Assembly (NCBI GenBank): GCA_051656905.1
Contig: JBOFJQ010000010.1
Span: forward strand, 99,521 to 163,520
Source: JAGNZR01 sp051656905
Lineage (GTDB): Bacteria > Fusobacteriota > Fusobacteriia > Fusobacteriales > Fusobacteriaceae
Reading direction: 5' to 3'
DNA length: 64,000 nt
Every line of letters begins with the position of its first letter. Within the stretch, counting starts at the first letter, position 1. The notes under the pieces were generated by a model. That model searched no databases. It worked only from the letters and a program-made list of their open reading frames with translations, and was not told the origin of the DNA. Positions 16,884-24,263 of this stretch are shown here, in pieces. Position numbers and translations under genes: made by a program.

Positions 16884-17339
16884 ATGAGATGCCCATATTG
16901 TAATAGTGAGGAAACAAAGGTTATAGATAGTAGAGTTTCTACGGAAGGAAGTGCGGTTAAAAGAAGAAGAGAGTGTGTTGAATGTGAGAGAAGATTCAAT
17001 ACTTATGAAAAACTAGAAGATATAACTCTTTATGTAAAAAAGAAATCAGGTGGAAGAGAGAAGTTTCAAAGAGAAAAAATTATAAGTGGTTTAACTCTTG
17101 CAATAATAAAAAGAGATGTTGGAATGGAGAAACTTCAAGAGTTAGTTGATGAGGTAGAAATAATCATTCAAAAATTGCCTAACAATGAAATTGGAAGTAA
17201 AGAGTTAGGAGATATTATTCTAGAAAAATTGTTGCTATTAGATGAAGTAGCGTATATAAGATTTGCTTCTGTATATAAAGAGTTTAAAGATTTAAAATCT
17301 TTTGTGGAGCTTATTGAACAAGTACAAAAAAGTAGGTAA
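16884..17339 (+). CDS. nrdR: transcriptional repressor NrdR
   Basis: A 151-residue NrdR, the nucleotide-sensing repressor of ribonucleotide reductase genes. It has the N-terminal zinc ribbon with C3/C6 and C31/C34 (MRCPYCNSEETKVIDSR and ECVECERRFNTYE), then an ATP-cone domain (KKSGGREKFQREKIISGL...IRFASVYKEF). The length matches the family. It starts one base after the EIIA gene. The usual NrdR-box targets were not recognised within this window, so its regulated genes lie elsewhere. Confidence 0.96.
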   Translation: MRCPYCNSEETKVIDSRVSTEGSAVKRRRECVECERRFNTYEKLEDITLYVKKKSGGREKFQREKIISGLTLAIIKRDVGMEKLQELVDEVEIIIQKLPNNEIGSKELGDIILEKLLLLDEVAYIRFASVYKEFKDLKSFVELIEQVQKSR

Positions 17340-17343
17340 AAAT

Positions 17344-17778
17344 ATGAAAGTAGCTATATTAAATGGTGTAAATTTAAATTTTTTAGGAATAAGAGAGACT
17401 TCTATATATGGAAGCGATACCTTAGATCAAATTAATGAAAAAATAGAAAAATTCTGTATAGATTCAAATATTGAAATAGAATTTTATCAATCAAATATAG
17501 AGGGTGAAATAGTAAATAAGATACATAGCTTACATAAGAGTGTAGATTATATAATTATAAATCCAGGAGCATATACTCACTATAGTATAGCAATAAGAGA
17601 TGCAATTTTAGCAGTGGGAATAAAAACAATAGAGGTTCATCTATCTAATGTAGATGCAAGAGAAGAATTTAGAAAACATTCAGTAATTTCAGATATAGCA
17701 GTAGGTAAAATATCTGGATTTGGAAGTTTTGGATATATAATGGCGCTAGAATATATAAAACAAAGGGGTAATATATAA
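17344..17778 (+). CDS. aroQ: type II 3-dehydroquinate dehydratase
   Basis: Converts 3-dehydroquinate to 3-dehydroshikimate in the shikimate pathway. The 144-residue type II enzyme is recognised by NGVNLNFLGIRETSIYG (with the catalytic-region Tyr), QSNIEGEIVNKIH, IINPGAYTHYSIAIRDA and EVHLSNVDAREEFRKHS. A longer frame opens at 17302, but that part lies inside nrdR; the ATG at 17344 begins the conserved protein and sits 4 bases after the nrdR stop. The ribosome site is weak (AGTAGG), so it is probably coupled to nrdR. No other aro genes are adjacent. Confidence 0.94.
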   Translation: MKVAILNGVNLNFLGIRETSIYGSDTLDQINEKIEKFCIDSNIEIEFYQSNIEGEIVNKIHSLHKSVDYIIINPGAYTHYSIAIRDAILAVGIKTIEVHLSNVDAREEFRKHSVISDIAVGKISGFGSFGYIMALEYIKQRGNI

Positions 17779-18711
17779 ATGAAAATACTTTTTATGGGAA
17801 CTCCAGAGTTTGCAGTTCCATCATTAGATGTTTTAAACGAAAAGCATGAAATAGTTGGGATTTTTACAAAGGTAGATAAACCAAATACAAGAGGTGGAAA
17901 AATAAAATTTACACCTGTTAAAGAGTATGGTATAACACATAATATACCTGTTTATCAGCCAAATAATTTAAGAACAGAAGAAACTTATGAACTGGTAAAG
18001 GAGATTAATCCTGACCTTATAGTAGTAGTTGCTTATGGAAAAATAATTCCAAACAATATAATAGAGTTTCCAAAATATGGTATAATAAATGTACATTCTT
18101 CTATATTACCAAAATATAGAGGTGCAGCTCCTATAAATGCTGCAATAGTAGCTGGAGAAAAAGAGACTGGTGTAACTATAATGGATATAGCAGAAGAACT
18201 TGACGCTGGTGATATCATAGAAATTGGTAAAACACCAATAACAGAAGAGGATAACTTTTTAACTCTTCACGATAGATTGAAAAATATTGGAGCTGAAACT
18301 CTTTCAATAGCTGTAGAGAAAATTTTTAATGGAACAGCTGTAAGAACTAAACAAGATCATAGTGCTGCAACATTTGTTAAACCTTTTAAGAAAGAGGAGT
18401 GTAGAGTAAATTGGTCTAAGACAAGTGAAGAAGTATTTAATTTTGTAAGAGGAATGAGCCCATTTCCAGGAGTTTTTTCTGAAATAGATGGGAAACTTAT
18501 GAAAATTGTAGAAGTTAAAAAATGTGAAAATGTATATTCTGATAAATCCTGTGGTGAAGTAGTGGATAAAGATAAGCATCAAGGGTTTATAGTGAAAACA
18601 GGAGATAAATCAGTTATACTAACAAAAATAAAACCAGAAAACAAAGGTATCATATCAGGTGTAGACTCAATAAATGGAAAACAATTAAAAATAGAGGATA
18701 CATTAATATAA
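17779..18711 (+). CDS. fmt: methionyl-tRNA formyltransferase
   Basis: Formylates initiator Met-tRNA using 10-formyl-tetrahydrofolate. The 310-residue sequence has the N-terminal MKILFMGTPEFAVPSLDVL, the SILPKYRGAAPINAAI catalytic region (with the Asn/His/Asp formyltransferase triad around NVHSSILPKYRGAAP and ELDAGDI), and the C-terminal OB-like domain. It begins directly after aroQ with AAAGGGG upstream. Its neighbour folD makes the 10-formyl-THF substrate, so the fmt-folD pairing is metabolically sensible. Confidence 0.96.
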   Translation: MKILFMGTPEFAVPSLDVLNEKHEIVGIFTKVDKPNTRGGKIKFTPVKEYGITHNIPVYQPNNLRTEETYELVKEINPDLIVVVAYGKIIPNNIIEFPKYGIINVHSSILPKYRGAAPINAAIVAGEKETGVTIMDIAEELDAGDIIEIGKTPITEEDNFLTLHDRLKNIGAETLSIAVEKIFNGTAVRTKQDHSAATFVKPFKKEECRVNWSKTSEEVFNFVRGMSPFPGVFSEIDGKLMKIVEVKKCENVYSDKSCGEVVDKDKHQGFIVKTGDKSVILTKIKPENKGIISGVDSINGKQLKIEDTLI

Positions 18712-18736
18712 AATAAGTAGTTTTTTAAGGAGAAAA

Positions 18737-19588
18737 ATGTTACTAGATGGAAAGAAAGTTTCAGCAGAAATAAAGTTAGAAGTAAAAGAAGAAGTAGAGA
18801 GCTTTTTAAAAAAGGGATTGCCACAGCCAGGATTAGCAGTTATAATTGTAGGTGAGGATAAAGCTTCTCAAATATATGTTGGTTCAAAAACAAGAAGTTG
18901 TGCAGAAGCAGGAATAAAAAGTGAACATATAAAATTTCCTGAAAATACAACAGAAGAAGACCTTATAAAAGAGGTAGAAAGATTAAATAATGACGATACT
19001 ATAGATGCTATATTAGTGCAAATGCCTTTACCAAAACATATAAATTCAAGTGCAGTCATAGAAAAAATTTCTCCTAAAAAAGATGTAGATTGTTTTACAA
19101 GTACAAATATAGGAAATGTTTATCTAGGAGTAGAGGATACAGTTTACCCATGCACACCTTTTGGAATTGTTCAGATTTTAAAAAAGTATGAACTTAGCGT
19201 TGAAGGAAAAGATGTTGTAGTAATTGGAAGAAGTAATATTGTAGGAAAACCTATGGCATTAATGCTTGTAAATATGGGAGCAACAGTAACTATTTGTAAT
19301 AGTAAAACAAAAGATTTAAAAGAAAAAACAAAGCAAGCAGAAATTTTAATATCTTGTGTTGGAAAGAAAGATTTTATAACAGAGGATATGGTAATGCCTG
19401 GAGCTATTATAATAGATGTAGGAATAAATAGAGTAGATGGAAAAATATATGGGGATGTAGATTTTGAAAATGTTTCAAAAAAAGCTTCTTATATAACTCC
19501 AGTTCCTGGTGGAGTTGGGGTAATGACAGTAGCAATGTTATTAAAAAATTGTATTAATTTATATAAAAAAAATAGAGGTGAAAAATGA
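18737..19588 (+). CDS. folD: bifunctional methylenetetrahydrofolate dehydrogenase/cyclohydrolase FolD
   Basis: A 283-residue FolD that interconverts methylene-, methenyl- and formyl-tetrahydrofolate with NADP. Signatures: IIVGEDKASQIYVGSKTRSC with the catalytic Lys region (YVxxK), VQMPLPKHI, PKKDVDCF, PCTPFGIVQIL, the Rossmann-type VVIGRSNIVGKPMALMLV, and PVPGGVGVMTVAMLLKN near the C-terminus. AAGGAG lies 7 bases before the ATG. Overlaps accB by the ATGA arrangement. It supplies one-carbon units for fmt just upstream. Confidence 0.97.
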   Translation: MLLDGKKVSAEIKLEVKEEVESFLKKGLPQPGLAVIIVGEDKASQIYVGSKTRSCAEAGIKSEHIKFPENTTEEDLIKEVERLNNDDTIDAILVQMPLPKHINSSAVIEKISPKKDVDCFTSTNIGNVYLGVEDTVYPCTPFGIVQILKKYELSVEGKDVVVIGRSNIVGKPMALMLVNMGATVTICNSKTKDLKEKTKQAEILISCVGKKDFITEDMVMPGAIIIDVGINRVDGKIYGDVDFENVSKKASYITPVPGGVGVMTVAMLLKNCINLYKKNRGEK

Positions 19589-20037
19589 AAATTGATTTAG
19601 AAGTAGTAAAAAGTCTAGCTAAAAATATCAATAAGTATAATTTAAGTGAGTTAACACTAGAAGGGGAAGGGGAAAAATTAACAATAAAAAGAGAAGTTCC
19701 TCAAGAGCAAGTTGTTACTCAAGTAGTTCAGCAAAGAGTTGCACCACAAGTAGAAGAGATAGTAGAGGTTCCTTCTAAAGAAGTGGTAGCTGAGAAGCCA
19801 GAAGGGGAAACTTTAAATTCGCCAATGGTAGGAACTTTTTATGGTTCACCAGCACCAGGAGCAGCCAATTTTGTAGTTGTAGGGCAAGAAGTTAATGAAG
19901 GGGATACTCTTTGCATAGTTGAAGCAATGAAACTTATGAATGAAGTTAAAGCAACTAAAAAATGTAGAATAGAAGCTATTTTAGTAAAAGACGGAGATGT
20001 ATTAAAGAAAGGACAAAGTATTTTTGTAATCTCTTAA
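19585..20037 (+). CDS. accB: biotin carboxyl carrier protein of acetyl-CoA carboxylase
   Basis: A 150-residue AccB. The N-terminal helix (KIDLEVVKSLAKNINKYNLSELTLEGEGEKLTIKRE) is the conserved BCCP start. A Val/Gln/Pro-rich linker follows (residues ~40-75), and the C-terminal biotinyl domain carries the biotinylation motif EAMKLMNE. It overlaps folD by four bases (ATGA), so it is translationally coupled. accC and accAD are not in the window, and a strong terminator follows, so accB ends this operon. Small biotin-domain subunits of decarboxylases are an alternative, but the N-terminal helix favours acetyl-CoA carboxylase. Confidence 0.88.
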   Translation: MKIDLEVVKSLAKNINKYNLSELTLEGEGEKLTIKREVPQEQVVTQVVQQRVAPQVEEIVEVPSKEVVAEKPEGETLNSPMVGTFYGSPAPGAANFVVVGQEVNEGDTLCIVEAMKLMNEVKATKKCRIEAILVKDGDVLKKGQSIFVIS

Positions 20038-20080
20038 TTTTAAATTTAAATAGAAACAATAAAAAAAATCAATAAAAAAA

Positions 20081-20137
20081 AGGAAGATTCTTAAGGTAAT
20101 TTAGTTATATATTATCTTAAGGATCTTCCTTTTTTTA
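20081..20137 (+). terminator. long hairpin terminator after accB
   Basis: Arms 20081-20100 and 20111-20130 pair almost completely (AGGAAGAT..CTTAAGGTAAT with its complement) and are followed by six or more T residues. Confidence 0.9.
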
Positions 20138-20218
20138 TTAGTGACATTGGATAAAGGAAAATAAATAAGTAAATTGTATAAAATATAAAGAAATTATTTA
20201 TACAAGATATAAGTAATA

Positions 20219-20248
20219 ACCCATTAAAGTTGTAAAATTATAATGGGT
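20219..20248. promoter_or_regulatory. inverted repeat over the promoter of the CBS-domain gene
   Basis: Perfect 8-base arms ACCCATTA and TAATGGGT are separated by 14 bases. The repeat covers the -35 region of the promoter at 20230-20258, a typical repressor-operator position. Confidence 0.45.
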
Positions 20249-20258
20249 GTGTTAAAAT
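20230..20258 (+). promoter_or_regulatory. promoter of the CBS-domain gene
   Basis: TTGTAA (20230-20235) and TAAAAT (20253-20258) with a 17-base spacer, 25 bases before the start codon. Confidence 0.6.
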
Positions 20259-20282
20259 ATAATATAAGTAGGGGGAGTAATT

Positions 20283-20729
20283 ATGAGAAAAATTTCTGAT
20301 ATTATGAACAAAAATTTAGTGGTTATAAATAAAGAGACAGGGTTAGATGAAATTATAAAAATCATGAAGACTAATAGAATTGGAAAACTTCCAGTTATTG
20401 ATGAAAATGGAGAGGTTTTAGGAGTTGTTACAAGGGATGATATCTTAGTAAGAGAGGAAAAATTACCTATGCAACCGATGATAGCTTTTTGGGAAGTATT
20501 AATAAGTTTGCCAACTAGCAAAGAATTTCAAGATAAAATAAAAAAAATGAGTTCATATAAAGCTGGAGATTTATTTAGTAATAATTACTATATTGCAACC
20601 TCAAATGATAATTTAGAAGATGTTATTACAGAAATGTTAGACAATAGATATGAATATACTCTTATTATAGAGGATAAAAAGTTAATAGGTATTGTAACAA
20701 AAAGTGATTTAATTGATAAGTGTTTCTAA
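20283..20729 (+). CDS. CBS-domain protein
   Basis: A 148-residue protein made only of two CBS motifs (residues ~5-55, DIMNKNLVVINKETGLDEIIKIMKTNRIGKLPVIDENGEVLGVVTRDDI, and ~95-145, ending IIEDKKLIGIVTKSDL). Paired CBS motifs bind adenine nucleotides such as AMP, ATP or SAM and sense energy state. No effector domain is fused, so its partner is unknown. The gene has its own promoter with an overlapping palindrome and lies just before a CorC-like gene that also carries CBS motifs, though 55 bases separate them. GGGGGAG ribosome site. Confidence 0.85.
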   Translation: MRKISDIMNKNLVVINKETGLDEIIKIMKTNRIGKLPVIDENGEVLGVVTRDDILVREEKLPMQPMIAFWEVLISLPTSKEFQDKIKKMSSYKAGDLFSNNYYIATSNDNLEDVITEMLDNRYEYTLIIEDKKLIGIVTKSDLIDKCF

Positions 20730-20784
20730 GTTATAAAAATATTTTTATATAGGTATATATTAAGAAGGAAGGTGTTATTTTAAA

Positions 20785-22065
20785 TTGGAGATAAGTAATA
20801 GTGTGCTAAGAGACATAGGGATTCTAGTTTTCTTAGTTTTGTTGTCAGGGATTTTTTCTGCCTCAGAAACAGCGTTGACTTCTTTTAGAAGTATTTCATT
20901 AGAGGAGGTGGATTTAAAACATCCAAAAGAAGCAAATCTATTAAAAAAATGGTTGAAGTATCCGAATGAAATATTAACAGGAATGCTTTTAGGTAATAAC
21001 ATAGTTAATATATTAGGGTCATCAATTGCAACTGCTCTAACGCTAGAAATTATGGGAAATAATAGACTGTCTATAGTGGTTTCTACAGTTATAATGACAG
21101 TTGTTATATTAATTTTTGGGGAGATAACTCCTAAAATAATCGCCAAAAATAATGCTGTAAAAATATCAAGAAAAGTAATTTTGCCAATGTATTATTTAGC
21201 TTATGTAACTAAACCAATAGTTTTTATCCTAATGGGGATTTCAAAAATAATTGGTAGGATGCTAGGAATAGAGATAAAAGATGAAGCTTTAATGATAACA
21301 GAAAAAGATATTATATCATTTGTTAATGTTGGAGAAGCTGAAGGAATAATAGAAGAGGGTGAAAAGGAGATGATTCACTCAATTTTTGAATTTGGAGAAA
21401 CAACAGCTAAAGAGGTTATGACACCAAGAACATCGATGTATTCAATAGAAGGAACAAAAACAATAGATGCTATTTGGGAAGAACTTATAGAAACAGGATT
21501 TTCAAGAATACCTGTATACGAGGAGACTATAGACAACATTATAGGTATTTTATATGTTAAAGATATCTTAAAAGCTGTAAAATCTGGAGATACAGATGTT
21601 GAAATTAAAAAATTTGTAAGAACTACTTATTTTGTTCCAGAAACTAAATCAATTATAGAAATATTGAAAGAGTTTCAAAATAAAAAAGTGCATATAGCAA
21701 TGGTTCTAGATGAATATGGTGGAACTGTAGGATTAGTCACAATTGAAGATCTGATTGAAGAAATTGTTGGAGAAATCAGAGATGAATTTGATAAAGAGGA
21801 AGATGAACAGATAATGAAGCATGGAGAAAATAGTTACATTATCGATGCGATGTTAGATGTAGAAACCATCAATAAAGAGTTAGAATTAGAACTTCCAACT
21901 TCTGATGATTATGAAAGCTTAGGGGGATTAATAATAACAAATATCTCAAAAGTAGCAGTAATTGGAGACGAAGTTGAAATAGAAGGGGTTAAATTAAAAG
22001 TTGTAGAATTAGATAAACTTAGAATTTCTAAAGTTTTGTTAAGTATCAACGAAGGTGAAGAATAA
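20785..22065 (+). CDS. CNNM/CorC-family transporter-associated protein (DUF21-CBS-CorC_HlyC)
   Basis: A 426-residue membrane protein of the hemolysin C/CorC (CNNM) group, linked to Mg2+ or Na+/Co2+ efflux. The N-terminal DUF21 domain has about four hydrophobic segments (residues ~10-30, 60-90, 95-120 and 130-155) with SGIFSASETALTSFRSI and GEITPKIIAK motifs. Two CBS motifs follow (~205-325, with VMTPRTSMYSI and VLDEYGGTVGLVTIEDLIEEIVGEI), and the C-terminal CorC_HlyC domain ends the protein (~340-420). The start is TTG at 20785 with AAGGAAGGTG upstream. Ion specificity cannot be read from the sequence. Confidence 0.9.
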   Translation: MEISNSVLRDIGILVFLVLLSGIFSASETALTSFRSISLEEVDLKHPKEANLLKKWLKYPNEILTGMLLGNNIVNILGSSIATALTLEIMGNNRLSIVVSTVIMTVVILIFGEITPKIIAKNNAVKISRKVILPMYYLAYVTKPIVFILMGISKIIGRMLGIEIKDEALMITEKDIISFVNVGEAEGIIEEGEKEMIHSIFEFGETTAKEVMTPRTSMYSIEGTKTIDAIWEELIETGFSRIPVYEETIDNIIGILYVKDILKAVKSGDTDVEIKKFVRTTYFVPETKSIIEILKEFQNKKVHIAMVLDEYGGTVGLVTIEDLIEEIVGEIRDEFDKEEDEQIMKHGENSYIIDAMLDVETINKELELELPTSDDYESLGGLIITNISKVAVIGDEVEIEGVKLKVVELDKLRISKVLLSINEGEE

Positions 22066-22066
22066 A

Positions 22067-22756
22067 ATGAGAAAAGGAAGTTTAAAAAGTTATTTTTATA
22101 CAGGATTACTTTCAATGTTACCGATTATTTTAACTGTATATATTTTTAATACTATATTTCAATTTATATTTTCTTTGATTTCTAGAAGTTTCATATCAGT
22201 TACTCTAAAAGAGATGTTGTTAGAAATTCATAGAGCACCAAATGGAATAATAGTCACTAAAAGTATGACAAATTCCATAATTAATGTGCTAACAATAGTT
22301 ATTGTAATTACAATTTTAACAATTGTAGGATATACTTTAAATCATGTTTTTTTTAATAAAATAGTAAATAGAGTAAAAAAGATGTTTGAGAAAGCTCCAG
22401 TTATAAAGTATATTTATACAACTGTAAGCCAATTAGTCTCTCTTGTAAGTTCAGACAAGGCGTTGAGCTATAAGAAAGTAGCAGCTGTAGAATACCCTAG
22501 AAAAGGGATATATTCCATAGGTTTTATAACAGCTGAAAGAAATCCATTGATGGAAGTTCATTTAAATGATGAAGAAGTTTATAACATTTTTATACCAACT
22601 TCGCCAAATCCAACTTCAGGAATGTTTGTAGTTATACCTAAATCAGAGGCAATAATTTTAGATATAAAAGTTGATGATGCGATAAAACTAATTATTTCAG
22701 GAGGAGCAATAGTTCCTAAGTTTAATGAGGAAGAGGAGAAGAAGGTATGTGATTAA
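22067..22756 (+). CDS. DUF502 family membrane protein
   Basis: A 229-residue integral membrane protein of the DUF502 family (unknown function, widespread in bacteria and plants). Typical features are GSLKSYFYTGLLSMLPIILTVYIF at the N-terminus, a second long hydrophobic segment at ~65-95, then APVIKYIYTTVSQLV and the C-terminal FIPTSPNPTSGMFVVIPKSEAI motif that marks the family. The start is the ATG at 22067, one base after the CorC-like stop codon, with GAAGGTGA upstream. It is probably in one operon with the CorC-like and TPR genes. Confidence 0.85.
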   Translation: MRKGSLKSYFYTGLLSMLPIILTVYIFNTIFQFIFSLISRSFISVTLKEMLLEIHRAPNGIIVTKSMTNSIINVLTIVIVITILTIVGYTLNHVFFNKIVNRVKKMFEKAPVIKYIYTTVSQLVSLVSSDKALSYKKVAAVEYPRKGIYSIGFITAERNPLMEVHLNDEEVYNIFIPTSPNPTSGMFVVIPKSEAIILDIKVDDAIKLIISGGAIVPKFNEEEEKKVCD

Positions 22757-23603
22757 ACTAATCTTTATAGTTAGTATTTTTTTCCTTACTTCATGCAGTA
22801 ACAGTACTAAAAAAGAAAATAAATTTTCAGATAAAAATGAGTACTATATATTAAGAGGAATAAATTATTCACAAAATAAAGATTATAAAAATGCTATAAG
22901 AGAGTTTGAAGTAGTGTATAGAAGAGATAAAAAAAATATAATGACAATGAGAGAACTTGCTTACTGTTATATTGAAACAGATGGTAAAGATAAAGCTATT
23001 GAAATATATAAGGAAATCTTAAAATATGATGAAAAAGATGAAATATCATTAAAAAATTTATCATATTTATACTACGAAAAAAATGATTTTGTAACTTCAA
23101 GACATTATCTATTTCTAATACCTAGTGATAGAAATGACATTTTTATGTATAAAATGAGAGGTTATTTGTATTTTGAAGAAAAAAATTATAAAGCATCATA
23201 TGAAGAGTTGAGTAATGCTCTATTAATAAATAATGAATATGATGATATACTTTATGAAAGAATTATAACTCTTTTAAAAGTATTGAATAAAAAAGATGAA
23301 CTGTATCAAATGTTAGAAAAAAACTACAGGGTGTATAATAAAAATAGAGATTATATAGTTTTATACTCTAATACAATGGTTCAGGAATTTAAAGAGATTG
23401 AAAAAGCAAAAATATCAATAAAAAGATATTTAATAGACAACTATAATGATACTGAGATGTTGTTATTGTTGATAGAGTTAGAAATAAATCTAGGAAACTA
23501 TGAAAAAAGCAACGAGTTGTTAGGATTTGTAAAAGAAGAGTATAAACATAATGAAAAATATTTAAGAATAGTAGATACTTTAAATAATAATAAATTAAGA
23601 TAA
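22749..23603 (+). CDS. TPR-repeat lipoprotein
   Basis: A 284-residue lipoprotein. A GTG start at 22749, with AGAAGG just upstream, gives a classic type II signal: short basic N-terminus, hydrophobic core and lipobox LTSC. The ATG at 22725 would add seven basic residues and lies within the previous gene. The mature part consists of tetratricopeptide-like helical repeats (for example NYSQNKDYKNAIREFEVVYRRD and AYCYIETDGKDKAIEIYKEIL). Such lipoproteins scaffold envelope assembly, but no specific partner is identifiable here. Overlaps the DUF502 gene by 8 bases. Confidence 0.75.
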   Translation: MIKLIFIVSIFFLTSCSNSTKKENKFSDKNEYYILRGINYSQNKDYKNAIREFEVVYRRDKKNIMTMRELAYCYIETDGKDKAIEIYKEILKYDEKDEISLKNLSYLYYEKNDFVTSRHYLFLIPSDRNDIFMYKMRGYLYFEEKNYKASYEELSNALLINNEYDDILYERIITLLKVLNKKDELYQMLEKNYRVYNKNRDYIVLYSNTMVQEFKEIEKAKISIKRYLIDNYNDTEMLLLLIELEINLGNYEKSNELLGFVKEEYKHNEKYLRIVDTLNNNKLR

Positions 23604-23613
23604 GGGTGAAAAA

Positions 23614-24126
23614 ATGGATTTAAAAAAATATGTAGCATTAGTAGAAGATTTCCCAAAAGCGGGGATTAAATTTAGAGATATAACTCCTTTAATGGATAAT
23701 GGAGCGGCTTATAAATATGCAACAGATAAAATTGTTGAATTTTGTAGAGAGAAAAAAGCTGATATAATATCAGGACCAGAGGCTAGAGGATTTATCTTTG
23801 GATGTCCAGTTTCTTATGCATTAGGGATTGGGTTTTCTCCAGTAAGAAAACCAGGAAAACTTCCTAGAGAAGTTATAGAATATAATTATGATTTAGAGTA
23901 TGGAAAAAATACTTTATGCATGCATAAAGATTCTATAAAACCAGGTCAAAGAGTTGTAATAGTTGATGACCTTCTTGCTACGGGAGGAACTGTAGAAGCT
24001 TCAATAAAAATGATAGAAAAGTTAGGTGGAACAGTTGTTGGATTGGCTTTTTTAATAGAATTAGAGGAATTAAAAGGTAGAGAAAAAATAGGAGATTATC
24101 CTATTTTAACACTTATGAAATATTAA
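23614..24126 (+). CDS. apt: adenine phosphoribosyltransferase
   Basis: A 170-residue purine-salvage enzyme that makes AMP from adenine and PRPP. Family signatures: VEDFPKAGIKFRDITPLMDN, GPEARGFIFGCPVSYALGIGF, RKPGKLPRE, and the PRPP-binding motif VVIVDDLLATGGTV. AAGGGTG ribosome site. apt directly before a rel/spoT gene is a common arrangement in Firmicutes and relatives. A weak hairpin lies between the two here. Confidence 0.97.
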   Translation: MDLKKYVALVEDFPKAGIKFRDITPLMDNGAAYKYATDKIVEFCREKKADIISGPEARGFIFGCPVSYALGIGFSPVRKPGKLPREVIEYNYDLEYGKNTLCMHKDSIKPGQRVVIVDDLLATGGTVEASIKMIEKLGGTVVGLAFLIELEELKGREKIGDYPILTLMKY

Positions 24127-24137
24127 TAAAATTTTTT

Positions 24138-24167
24138 AGGGCGACTCTATTATATTAGGATTGCCCT
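24138..24167 (+). terminator. weak hairpin between apt and rel
   Basis: AGGGC(G)A and TTGCCCT arms (24138-24144 with 24161-24167), a 16-base loop and only a short T stretch. May be a partial terminator. Confidence 0.4.
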
Positions 24168-24263
24168 TTAAATTATCTAAAGGAAAATTATTTAAAATAG
24201 ATGATTAAGTGTTGCAAAGTAAGCTTAATTATTAATAATCAAATATAAAAGAAGGGAAAGAAG

